Source of the DNA: an uncultured Oxalobacteraceae bacterium
Lineage (GTDB): Bacteria > Pseudomonadota > Gammaproteobacteria > Burkholderiales > Burkholderiaceae
Reading direction: 5' to 3'
Length of the DNA stretch: 8,592 nucleotides
Assembly (NCBI GenBank): GCA_946479255.1
Contig: CAMLFK010000219.1
Span: 1 to 8,592 of the forward strand
The position numbers were made by a program, and so were the translations under genes. Numbering within the stretch: the stretch's first letter is position 1; the number at the start of each line of letters is the position of its first letter. The notes beneath the pieces were generated by a model that searched no databases, was not told the origin of the DNA, and saw nothing but the letters and a program-made list of their open reading frames with translations. Below are positions 1 through 6,024 of the stretch, piece after piece.

Positions 1-461
1 CCGATCTGGCCGTCGTAGGCCGCCACCGAAGCGGTATTGATGATGACGCCGCGCTCGCCCGAGTCCGCCGGCTCGTTCTGGCCCATGGCCTCAGCCGCCA
101 GGCGTGCCATGTTGAAAGTGCCGACCAGGTTGATGTTGACGGTGCGCTGAAAAATTTCCAGCGGGTGCGGGCCGTCGCGTCCGACGGTCTTGACGGCCGG
201 CGCCACCCCGGCGCAGTTGATCAGGCCGCGCAAGCTGCCCAGGGCGACGGCGGCCGCGACCACGGTTTTAGCGTCGGCTTCCTGGGTCACGTCGCATTTG
301 ATGAACTGGCCATTAAGCTCGGCCGCGAGCGCGTGGCCGGCGTCGACCTGCACGTCGGCCAGCAACACCTTAGCGCCCGCCTCGGCCAGCATGCGCGCGC
401 TTGCCGCGCCGAGACCGGAGGCGCCGCCGGTGATGATGAATACATTGTTTTGGATTTGCAT
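1..461 (-). CDS. SDR family NAD-dependent dehydrogenase, 3-hydroxyacyl-CoA dehydrogenase type II-like (3' end outside window)
   Basis: Short-chain dehydrogenase/reductase, cytoplasmic, probably oxidising a 3-hydroxyacyl-CoA with NAD+ in fatty acid or branched-chain amino acid breakdown. The 153 visible codons give a Rossmann N-terminus. The TGxxxGxG cofactor motif is TGGASGLG (residues 11-18). Asp36 after strand 2 favours NAD+ over NADP+. The NAG-type motif is NCAG (82-85), Asn111 lies in VNINLVG, and the presumed catalytic Ser145 lies in NTASVAAYDGQ. The YxxxK pair lies beyond the left edge. The layout AYDGQIG after the serine is typical of HSD10-like (type II) enzymes. The ATG at 459-461 puts the glycine motif at the usual distance; its ribosome site (AAGGGAAAG) is only moderate. 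A LiuR-like palindrome lies 43 bp upstream, supporting a catabolic acyl-CoA role. Family is certain; the substrate is inferred. Confidence 0.93.
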   Translation of the reverse strand, partial: MQIQNNVFIITGGASGLGAASARMLAEAGAKVLLADVQVDAGHALAAELNGQFIKCDVTQEADAKTVVAAAVALGSLRGLINCAGVAPAVKTVGRDGPHPLEIFQRTVNINLVGTFNMARLAAEAMGQNEPADSGERGVIINTASVAAYDGQI

Positions 462-503
462 GGCTTTCCCTTGTGGAGTTTGCTTCGCGTTTACATGCTT
501 ACG

Positions 504-519
504 TTTACGTTAACGTCAA
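504..519. promoter_or_regulatory. LiuR-like operator upstream of the SDR gene
   Basis: The 16 bp TTTACGTTAACGTCAA contain a perfect 10-bp palindrome, ACGTTAACGT (507-516), and outer TT/AA arms that also pair. Only one position per half is asymmetric. From memory this matches the TTnACGT-nAACGTnAA type operator of the MerR-family regulator LiuR, which controls leucine/isovalerate and fatty acid degradation genes in beta- and gammaproteobacteria. It lies 43-58 bp upstream of the SDR start codon, where a MerR-type operator would overlap the promoter. The regulator gene is not in the window, so the assignment rests on the motif and the fitting target gene. Confidence 0.7.
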
Positions 520-548
520 CTCAAGGATTGTACACGCGCGGACCCGCC

Positions 549-998
549 TTAGCACTGCACGGTGATGCCATTGTTGTGGCATACCCTGCCCTGCGGCCCC
601 AGCAAGGTGGTGCCGACCCCGCCGTTGTAGCGCACGCCGTTGGTGTCGGTGCAGCCGCCGCTGTCGCAGCGGTTGATGATGGCCGGCGCGGTGCTCGGCG
701 CCGGCGTGATCGACGGTGGTACCGGGGTGGTGGTTTGCGGCGTCAGGACCGGGCCGTAGGCGGCGGGCGGGGTCGGACCCGGCATGCTATCGATCACCAG
801 CGGAACCGCGCGGCGTTTGACCGGCTGTTTCGGCTCCTGTTTGGTCTCTGCCTCGGCCTCGGCTTTAACTTTGGCTTTAACGGGCTTCGGACGATTGATC
901 TCCTTGGGTGTTTCACCGATGCGCGGAGGCCTTTCCTGCGCAATACAGCTTATGGAGCTCAGCAGGGCAATACTGAAGGCGGCGTGGCGGATAAGCAT
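549..998 (-). CDS. Secreted proline-rich protein with four-cysteine C-terminal motif, function unknown
   Basis: 149-residue exported protein of unknown function. I chose the ATG at 996-998 because it begins a clean signal peptide (MLIRHAAFSIALLSSIS) and has GAGG six bases upstream; the frame is open further upstream, but that extension would bury the signal peptide. Signal peptidase I cleavage is likely after CIA (residues 18-20). Cys18 lacks a proper lipobox, so a lipoprotein is less likely. Residues 21-65 are charged and rich in Lys, Glu and Pro; residues 72-106 form a Pro/Thr/Ala linker. The last 40 residues hold CDSGGC (111-116), a YNGGVG turn, Cys140 and the terminal Cys149, suggesting a small disulfide-bonded domain. 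I recall similar tails in secreted proteins of Oxalobacteraceae but know no function. It is followed on the same strand, 87 bp later, by the SDR gene, which has its own operator. Confidence 0.8.
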   Translation of the reverse strand: MLIRHAAFSIALLSSISCIAQERPPRIGETPKEINRPKPVKAKVKAEAEAETKQEPKQPVKRRAVPLVIDSMPGPTPPAAYGPVLTPQTTTPVPPSITPAPSTAPAIINRCDSGGCTDTNGVRYNGGVGTTLLGPQGRVCHNNGITVQC

Positions 999-1107
999 GA
1001 TGGACCTCGCGAAGGGGTATGCTTCATTATCGGCCAGCGAAGGCTGAACCGATAGGCCGGGAACACTTTGTAACACGGTTCTTGGCTACCGGCTGCGGCC
1101 ACGCACA

Positions 1108-1407
1108 CTACGGCACCAGCAAATCCGCTACAACTTGCCCATGAACTGGACTGTCGATGAGCTCGGCGCACTCATTTATGCGCGTACGCAGGGCAACCAT
1201 CCGTTCCGTTGCCTTGCGTTGCTGTTTCCACGCCTGTTCCGAGGGCCATTGTGCGTAAGCGAAGTATTGGCCATCGCTGGTCCGATGCAAGCGTGACCCA
1301 AGGCCACCGCATTCGTCACGGATGATTGCAGTCAGTTCAGCCCAGGCCTCGGCAAAGGCCACTTCCATTCCAGCCGTAACCCGCCATCGAAAGAATATCG
1401 CGTACAT
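1108..1407 (-). CDS. Small ABM-domain (antibiotic biosynthesis monooxygenase-like) protein
   Basis: 99-residue protein of the dimeric alpha/beta-barrel (ABM) type. It starts MYAIFFRWRV, a first beta strand with aromatic residues, followed by a long helix (about residues 12-31), then LGSRLHRTSDGQYFAYAQWP, with the strand containing YFAYAQWPS typical of this fold, and a helix rich in Trp, Gln and Arg. The chain ends with a strand (VHGQVVADLLVP). The length matches the single-domain family. Members act as heme-degrading or quinol monooxygenases or have unknown roles; nothing here fixes a substrate. The ATG at 1405-1407 fits the domain start exactly, although no good Shine-Dalgarno sequence precedes it. 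A TATACT hexamer (1437-1442, minus strand) could be its -10 box. It is divergent from the gene at 1475. The open frame continues upstream into that gene, but those residues look like shadow translation. Confidence 0.75.
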   Translation of the reverse strand: MYAIFFRWRVTAGMEVAFAEAWAELTAIIRDECGGLGSRLHRTSDGQYFAYAQWPSEQAWKQQRKATERMVALRTRINECAELIDSPVHGQVVADLLVP

Positions 1408-1474
1408 GCAGTCAAAAAGTTGTAGAGATACAGGGTAGTATAGACCCGCATCACTCAACTCTCGCGAGGCTACA

Positions 1475-2038
1475 GTGCGACTCTTCTTGCTTCTGCTGAC
1501 ATACGCTTTCAGCGTCACCGCGTCGGAGCTCCCCGCGACCGATGCAATCAAACATATTGAAGGGGTGTACAAGCATCGCTTCAAGAACGGGATCATCACG
1601 CCCGGCAAGGCGCCGATGGAAGCGGACACGCCCTACCAATCCGAAGACATCGTCGAGATCACACGCTATGACGAGCGCCGCATTTATGTGCGCGCATCGC
1701 TGCAGTTCTATAACGGCCACTCGTGCGGCGTGTACGGCATGGCCCGTTACGAGAACGGGGCGTTTATCTACCGCGCTCTGGAAAAGCCGTACAGGGACGC
1801 GCCCACCTGCACCTTGAAAATTGTCCGTACCAAGGATGCCCTGACCTTGACGGACCGCCTGACGCCGGATGGCGTCGCGACCTGCAAGCATTATTGCGGC
1901 ATGCGCGGCGGCCTGTCGAATTACGCGATCCCGATGAAGGCGCGGCGCCCGATTCGCTATACGAAGCGGATTGAACAATCGCGCCAGTACCTGCATGCCG
2001 TGGACGAGCTCAAAAAAGCGGACGCCAGCCAACCGTGA
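1475..2038 (+). CDS. Secreted protein with four cysteines, function unknown (GTG start)
   Basis: 187-residue exported protein. The start is a GTG at 1475-1477, chosen because GCGAGG lies five bases upstream and because it begins a short signal peptide, MRLFLLLLTYAFSVTASE, with cleavage probably after VTA or TAS. The mature part is about 170 residues, basic near the C-terminus (residues 155-182), with four cysteines (84, 112, 137, 141) that could form two disulfides. Segments ITRYDERRIYVRASLQFYNGH and GVYGMARYENGAFIYR read as beta hairpins. CKHYCGMRGGL (137-147) resembles a C-x-x-x-CGxRG motif that I have seen in small periplasmic proteins, some related to lysozyme inhibitors, but I cannot assign the family. 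It is divergent from the ABM gene and converges on the next gene with only 10 bp between the stop codons. Confidence 0.8.
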   Translation: MRLFLLLLTYAFSVTASELPATDAIKHIEGVYKHRFKNGIITPGKAPMEADTPYQSEDIVEITRYDERRIYVRASLQFYNGHSCGVYGMARYENGAFIYRALEKPYRDAPTCTLKIVRTKDALTLTDRLTPDGVATCKHYCGMRGGLSNYAIPMKARRPIRYTKRIEQSRQYLHAVDELKKADASQP

Positions 2039-2048
2039 TGCGTTCCGT

Positions 2049-2558
2049 TCAGCGTTCGGACATGGCGGGTGCACATCCGGGAGCGAGCTCAACTTTCGTG
2101 TATTTGATACTTCGGCCCTTCTCTCCCACGGTGATGGCCGAGGTATCGATTAACTCACCCGTGCGCATATTGAAGAGCAGCTTAAGGCCTGGATTGGCCC
2201 ACTTCGAGATCGAATAGCCGGGATCGAAGAAGGTGAAACTCAGGTAATAAGGCAGGCGCCTCTCCTCGTGATACCAGGAACCCGAGGCCATCACTTGGCT
2301 GATGCTCGTGGATTTGAGGAGGCGCGTGATGCATGCCGGCAGGTCGATCCTCTTTCTTCCCAATCCCAAAACAACTGCGGCGATGGGCAAGTCACTCTTT
2401 GGCACGGAAAAGCTGACTTTCAAACTGGCGGGGCCGAACTGAGCCGGAAAATCGGCTAACTTTCCATCTTCATCGATCGGAAAAATACGATCTTTGTGGG
2501 CGAAGGCGTGGTTGCTAGCGATAAGACCGGCAAAGAGCAAGGCAAAGGAAATTCTCAT
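2049..2558 (-). CDS. Secreted/periplasmic protein, function unknown
   Basis: 169-residue exported protein that I do not recognise. The signal peptide is MRISFALLFAGLIASNHAFA with a good AxA-type site after residue 20. The mature part begins HKDRIFPIDEDGKL. It contains two cysteines (76 and 162) that could pair and an aromatic stretch, LPYYLSFTFFDPGY (102-115), followed by SKWANPGLKLLFNMRTGEL, which reads as beta structure. The ATG at 2556-2558 directly precedes the signal peptide; the ribosome site (AGCGGA) is weak. It lies 53 bp downstream of the sterol-desaturase-family gene on the same strand, so the two may be cotranscribed. It converges with the gene ending at 2038. Confidence 0.78.
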   Translation of the reverse strand: MRISFALLFAGLIASNHAFAHKDRIFPIDEDGKLADFPAQFGPASLKVSFSVPKSDLPIAAVVLGLGRKRIDLPACITRLLKSTSISQVMASGSWYHEERRLPYYLSFTFFDPGYSISKWANPGLKLLFNMRTGELIDTSAITVGEKGRSIKYTKVELAPGCAPAMSER

Positions 2559-2611
2559 TGAGGTCCGCTTCTGGCTGAGATTGACCAGGTTTGGTTTGAC
2601 AGATTAGCATG

Positions 2612-3331
2612 TCAGGCGTCGTGCACATCCTTATAAACCAGCATATCGACCAGGCGTTCTTCCTTGTCGGCGTCAAAACCGCAAGTCGCCTCGAAACGCG
2701 GGGGATTGTCGAAGGTACCGAACATCATGTCCCAGATTGGCAGATCGCCGTAGTTGTTGCGGTGACGGCCGTACTGGTGGTGAATGCGGTGCATTTCCGG
2801 ACGCTGGAAGATGTAGCCAATCCAGCGCGGCGTGCGCACGCTGGTGTGATAAAAGAATTCGCCCAGCGCAGTGCACAAGGTATAGACGGCGCCGGCCTCC
2901 GGCGACAGACCCAGCAAGGTGTACACCAGCAGGCTGCCGATGATCGAATTCACCAGCATTTCGCCGGGGTGCTTATAAAACGAGGTGATGACTTCGATGC
3001 GCTGCGGGCTGTGGTGGATCTGGTGGAAGATGCGCCACAGCCAGTCGTTTTCGTGCCGGGCCCGGTGCCACCAATAAAAGACAAAGGTGGCGATCACATA
3101 GGCGACAATGCCGCCGGCAACCGGCCCCATGTGATCGGACAGGCGGAACAAGGACACCGAGGACAGCCAGCGCTCCCAGGTAAATCCGGCCAGGACCACG
3201 ATGACCAGCTGGGCGCCGTTGATCAGCAGCACCCGCTTCGGCCAGGTCTTCACATGGGGAAGCGCCCAGCCGGGAATCAGGCGTTCGAGGACAAAGCAGG
3301 CGGCGAATACGGCAAAAATGGTAGGCAACAT
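2612..3331 (-). CDS. Sterol desaturase / fatty acid hydroxylase superfamily protein
   Basis: 239-residue integral membrane di-iron oxygenase of the sterol desaturase/fatty acid hydroxylase superfamily, which hydroxylates or desaturates lipid-like substrates in the inner membrane. The histidine clusters are complete: HRARH (89-93), HQIHH (103-107) and HRIHH (181-185), with His162 in YHTS and the NNYGD motif (192-196) that usually follows the last cluster. Hydrophobic segments lie at about residues 3-20, 35-51, 72-88 and 126-146, leaving the histidines on the cytoplasmic side. The length is normal for compact bacterial members. The ATG at 3329-3331 is preceded by a strong GAGGAG six bases away. 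The next gene downstream is a secreted protein, which gives no clue to the substrate. The family is clear; sterol, carotenoid, ether lipid or fatty acid substrates are all possible. Confidence 0.93.
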   Translation of the reverse strand: MLPTIFAVFAACFVLERLIPGWALPHVKTWPKRVLLINGAQLVIVVLAGFTWERWLSSVSLFRLSDHMGPVAGGIVAYVIATFVFYWWHRARHENDWLWRIFHQIHHSPQRIEVITSFYKHPGEMLVNSIIGSLLVYTLLGLSPEAGAVYTLCTALGEFFYHTSVRTPRWIGYIFQRPEMHRIHHQYGRHRNNYGDLPIWDMMFGTFDNPPRFEATCGFDADKEERLVDMLVYKDVHDA

Positions 3332-3420
3332 GGACGCTCCTCAATAGTGAGAAGCCAGTGTGCAACGAGACTATGCGCGAGTGGAATCCGGCATTGCCGG
3401 TAGCCTTGACGTGCGCCGCC

Positions 3421-3439
3421 GGTAGCGCAATACGCTACC
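3421..3439. repeat. Perfect hairpin with 7-bp stem in intergenic region
   Basis: GGTAGCG-CAATA-CGCTACC is a perfect 7-bp inverted repeat around a 5-base loop, about 90 bp upstream of the sterol-desaturase-family start codon. No T-run follows on either strand, so it is not a typical Rho-independent terminator. It could be a REP-like intergenic palindrome or a protein-binding site. The stretch 3332-3571 contains nothing else that I can support. Confidence 0.55.
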
Positions 3440-3579
3440 TGTCACTGCGACTGATAAACCACTTCCCCGCCATTCGGGACCAGCAGCAGGATCCAAACGC
3501 TCCGTGATCGCCTTATGCTGTTGCGATTGTGCTCGTGCTATGCAGCGCGTGATCCGTTATTTCACAGGGTTTTAGATGG

Positions 3580-3606
3580 TGAGCTGCGGTATGCACTTGC
3601 AGCTCA
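3580..3606. repeat. Perfect hairpin with 8-bp stem, upstream of the small ORF
   Basis: TGAGCTGC and GCAGCTCA form a perfect 8-bp stem around an 11-base loop. It lies 65 bp before the small ORF that starts at 3672. There is no T-tract on either side. It may be an operator or a leader-RNA structure for that ORF, or the subterminal part of a degenerate insertion sequence. Confidence 0.5.
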
Positions 3607-3671
3607 GATGTGTCGACGGAACTCGTGGCGATTCACCCCAAGCTGGAGCACTGAATAAAAGGAAAACCCAA

Positions 3672-3767
3672 ATGTCGATCAACGTGCAGTGGTTTTCGCA
3701 GTTCACCCGCTCGTTCGAGCACTTCGTTGAAGGCGAGGCCGGCGAAATCAACGGGCGTCAAATCTGA
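3672..3767 (+). CDS. Small ORF of 31 codons, possibly the 5' remnant of a disrupted gene
   Basis: The ATG at 3672-3674 is preceded by AAAAGGAAAA at a normal distance, a better ribosome site than many intact genes here have. It encodes a 31-residue peptide beginning MSINVQWFSQFTRSF and ending GEINGRQI, with an amphipathic, aromatic-rich N-terminal half. I do not recognise it. The reading frame ends at a TGA that falls 15 bp before the broken end of the TRIC remnant on the other strand, so it may be the surviving 5' end of a longer gene whose remainder was lost at the same junction. It could equally be a real small protein or a chance ORF. A longer in-frame start at 3576 has no ribosome site and crosses the hairpin, so I did not use it. 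Confidence 0.4.
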   Translation: MSINVQWFSQFTRSFEHFVEGEAGEINGRQI

Positions 3768-3782
3768 CGGGGCTACAACGCC

Positions 3783-3926
3783 TGAATTAGCCGCGACAAA
3801 GGACAGCAGTAGCACACCGAACAGCTCGAGCCTACGCCGCACGCCGGTCACCGCGCCGCTCAGCGCGAACACGAAAGTGCCGAGCCGGTCAAGCGTCAGG
3901 ACGAGGGTCTTCAGGGAAAATCTGAC
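3783..3926 (-). pseudogene. Remnant of a TRIC/UPF0126 family membrane channel gene (5' part only)
   Basis: The minus strand reads LKTLVLTLDRLGTFVFALSG, then a short loop with AVTGVRRRLELFGVLLLSFVAANSG. This matches the first two helices of the TRIC cation channel/UPF0126 (YadS/YicG-like) family, whose hallmark is LDxxGTxVFALSGAxxGxRRxLDLFGV followed by a small-residue helix ending in GGxxRDxL. Here homology stops at ANSG (about 3783) and continues as unrelated sequence (VVAPSDLTPVDFAG), so about three quarters of the roughly 200-residue protein is missing. There is also no clear start codon: the frame upstream of residue V (3926) contains no ATG near the expected position. The family is confident on the motif; the gene is clearly non-functional. 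Confidence 0.78.
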
Positions 3927-4004
3927 ATTGAGGCAAGGACAGCGAGCATCGGGCGGTTGCACCGAATGGAGAGGGTCAGTGTAGCGTAAATGTGCCCACT
4001 TGGC

Positions 4005-4020
4005 GCTCATATCGATGAGC
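4005..4020. promoter_or_regulatory. Inverted repeat upstream of mcrB, possible operator
   Basis: GCTCAT-ATCG-ATGAGC is a perfect 6-bp inverted repeat with a 4-base centre, ending 69 bp before the mcrB start. A second perfect 10-bp palindrome, GCCCCGGGGC, lies at 4041-4050. Either could be a regulator site for the restriction genes. I find no convincing -35/-10 pair near them, so the promoter itself is not located, and 6- and 10-bp palindromes can occur by chance. Confidence 0.3.
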
Positions 4021-4089
4021 TTACATGGACAAATAGCCAGGCCCCGGGGCATACTTGCAAAAGAGTAATTAATTCGAGCGGGGTGGACT

Positions 4090-6024
4090 ATGCTGGACGA
4101 TTATCTGAACAAGGATGCACGGCTTTTCCTCGAGCGTATGCCTGAGGCACAACGTGAGTGGGTCGGCCTCGTCATCGCTGAGTTACGAAAGCGCTATCCG
4201 GCCGCTGATCACTGGACTACCGGTGGAGAAGCTTTCAAGTACACCGATATCCGTATCGGCGGCAAAGCAAAAAATCTTACCAAAGGCAAGCCGGTGTTCT
4301 ATATACGGCTGCATCGTGGCAAGGGCCCCGTATCGCTGTTCGTCAACCCGAGCGCGCGGCGAAGCGATGCCGAGGCGAGGCTGCTTTTTGACCAGGCACC
4401 GATCCTGCAAGAGGTGAAGGAATGGCTCGACGGCTACGAACTCACCGACCGGGGATACACTAAGCTTGAAGGCGATGGATTGCGGCCGGCGGACTATCCG
4501 GAGTCGGCCGACGAGGATGAAGACGCCGGTCCGGACGACGAGGGCGATGCGCCTGTATCGCAGGACGAGGAAGCGCCCGCCCAAGCCCTGAACCGCATTC
4601 TCTACGGTCCTCCCGGCACTGGCAAGACCTACCGCACGGTGAGCGAAGCGCTGCGCATCATTGAGGATACGGCCGAGCCGGACGGCGACTACGCGGCCCA
4701 GAAGAAGCGTTTCGACGCCTTGCGCCGGGAAGGACGGATCGCCTTCGTCACCTTTCACCAAAGCTTCAGCTACGAGGACTTCATCGAGGGCATCCGTGCC
4801 GATACCCTCAAGGGCCAACTGAGCTACAGCGTGCGTGACGGCGTCTTCAAGAAGATGGCCATCTCTGCCATGTACCGTCCGCCGGTGCCGCTAGAGCGGC
4901 AGGCCGAGCCAGACTTCGATGATGTCTTTGAGGCGTTCTTGGAAAAGGTCGGAAGCGAGCTGCCGTACCGGCTCCAGAGTGCATCGGGTGGAGAACTGCT
5001 AGTTCAGTCGATCAACGATGCAGACACGCTGCGGGTGACGCATGCAGGGCGCACTGCGGTGTATGGCGTGACTAGGAATCGACTGAAAGCCCTGTATGAG
5101 GCATATCCAACCCAGGCCGCGCTCGCCCTTAAGTCTACGGTGAATGCCATCACCGAGGTTATCGGCGGCGCCAACTCGACGGTATACTGGGGCGCGCTCA
5201 AGCGCCTGCTGCAGTTCAGGGACGACGCCCGCCAGGAGCTGACATCGGCACCGCAGGAAAACCTGTCGCCGGTCGAGTTGACGGAATTCGAGCAGATCAA
5301 ACGCCGGGTGCTCGGCGACGATACCCTAGCACCGAACGGCAAGCGCTACGTGCTGATCATCGACGAAATCAACCGCGGCAATATGTCGCGCGTGTTCGGT
5401 GAACTGATCACGCTAATCGAACCGGCCAAGCGCGCCGGCCGGTTCGAGACCGCCGAGGTCCAGCTGCCGTATTCAGGCGATCGCTTCAGCGTGCCGTCCA
5501 ACCTCTACCTCATCGGCACGATGAACACTGCCGACCGGTCGCTGGCCGTCGTCGACACGGCGCTGCGGCGGCGCTTCGACTTCATCGAGATGATGCCCGA
5601 TCCAGACGTGCTGAAGCAGGACGATGTGCAAGGTGTGAAGATCAAGCTCATGCTCAGGGCCATCAACTTGCGCATCGAGCACCTGTACGACCGCGAACAC
5701 ACCATTGGCCATTCCTTTTTCATGGGCCTCACTGCGCGTTCCACGCTGGGCGATCTGGCGCTCATCTTCAAGAACAACGTTCTTCCCTTGCTGGAAGAGT
5801 ATTTCTTCGAGGATTGGGAAAAGATCGACAAGATCCTCGGCAAGTCGCGCATCTACGAATCCCAGTCCACCACGGCGCTGGGCTTCGCACCCACTGGCAA
5901 GACCTGGAGGAGAAGGCTCGATCGGCTCGACAAGGCAGCGACCTACCAGGCAATCTACGAACAAGCTGCTGCAGACCCGGAGCCGGAGACAGCGCCGGCC
6001 GCGGCGGACGATGCCGATGGCTGA
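4090..6024 (+). CDS. mcrB: McrB-like AAA+ GTPase subunit of a type IV (McrBC) restriction system
   Basis: Motor and recognition subunit of a modification-dependent restriction system; McrB-type rings bind modified DNA, hydrolyse GTP and recruit McrC. The 644 residues comprise an N-terminal domain (about 1-128), an acidic Asp/Glu-rich linker (138-162) and an AAA+ module (168-590). Walker A is GPPGTGKT (173-180), followed by the TFHQSFSYEDFIEG signature (221-234). Walker B is VLIIDEINRGN (421-431). The McrB hallmark GTMNTADRS is at 476-484, with ALRRRF (491-496) as likely arginine finger, and IGHSFF (539-544) in the lid. Residues 261-400 are a long insert typical of the family. The N-terminal domain, with FKYTDIRIGG and VFYIRLHRGKGPVSLFVNPS, is not the MrcB_N domain of E. 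coli McrB and I cannot name it; it should set target specificity. The ATG has GGGG six bases upstream. The 3' end overlaps mcrC. Function class is certain; the modification recognised is unknown. Confidence 0.95.
   Translation: MLDDYLNKDARLFLERMPEAQREWVGLVIAELRKRYPAADHWTTGGEAFKYTDIRIGGKAKNLTKGKPVFYIRLHRGKGPVSLFVNPSARRSDAEARLLFDQAPILQEVKEWLDGYELTDRGYTKLEGDGLRPADYPESADEDEDAGPDDEGDAPVSQDEEAPAQALNRILYGPPGTGKTYRTVSEALRIIEDTAEPDGDYAAQKKRFDALRREGRIAFVTFHQSFSYEDFIEGIRADTLKGQLSYSVRDGVFKKMAISAMYRPPVPLERQAEPDFDDVFEAFLEKVGSELPYRLQSASGGELLVQSINDADTLRVTHAGRTAVYGVTRNRLKALYEAYPTQAALALKSTVNAITEVIGGANSTVYWGALKRLLQFRDDARQELTSAPQENLSPVELTEFEQIKRRVLGDDTLAPNGKRYVLIIDEINRGNMSRVFGELITLIEPAKRAGRFETAEVQLPYSGDRFSVPSNLYLIGTMNTADRSLAVVDTALRRRFDFIEMMPDPDVLKQDDVQGVKIKLMLRAINLRIEHLYDREHTIGHSFFMGLTARSTLGDLALIFKNNVLPLLEEYFFEDWEKIDKILGKSRIYESQSTTALGFAPTGKTWRRRLDRLDKAATYQAIYEQAAADPEPETAPAAADDADG

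Noticed and set aside
165..1055. Long plus-strand open frame of 296 codons
   Set aside because: It runs antisense through two well-supported minus-strand genes (SDR and secreted protein). Its product has the Arg/Gly/Ala-rich look of shadow translation in GC-rich DNA and no recognisable domain.
1437..1442. TATACT as a -10 box for the ABM gene
   Set aside because: The distance to the start codon is right, but there is no fitting -35 hexamer, so I mention it only in the gene entry.
1451..2092. Minus-strand open frame of 213 codons
   Set aside because: Antisense to the secreted-protein gene at 1475-2038, which has a signal peptide and a well-placed ribosome site; the minus frame has neither.
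2609..3403. Plus-strand open frame of 264 codons
   Set aside because: Antisense to the sterol-desaturase-family gene, whose complete histidine motifs and strong ribosome site make it the real gene.
3927..4052. Upstream part of the minus-strand frame that contains the TRIC remnant
   Set aside because: The residues before the TRIC helices are cysteine-rich and unlike any TRIC N-terminus, and cover the region just upstream of mcrB; treated as non-coding leader.
5705..6010. Upstream extension of the mcrC frame
   Set aside because: Translates as Arg/Ser/Pro-rich shadow of mcrB; family homology begins at LREFGL just after the ATG codons at 6011 and 6017.
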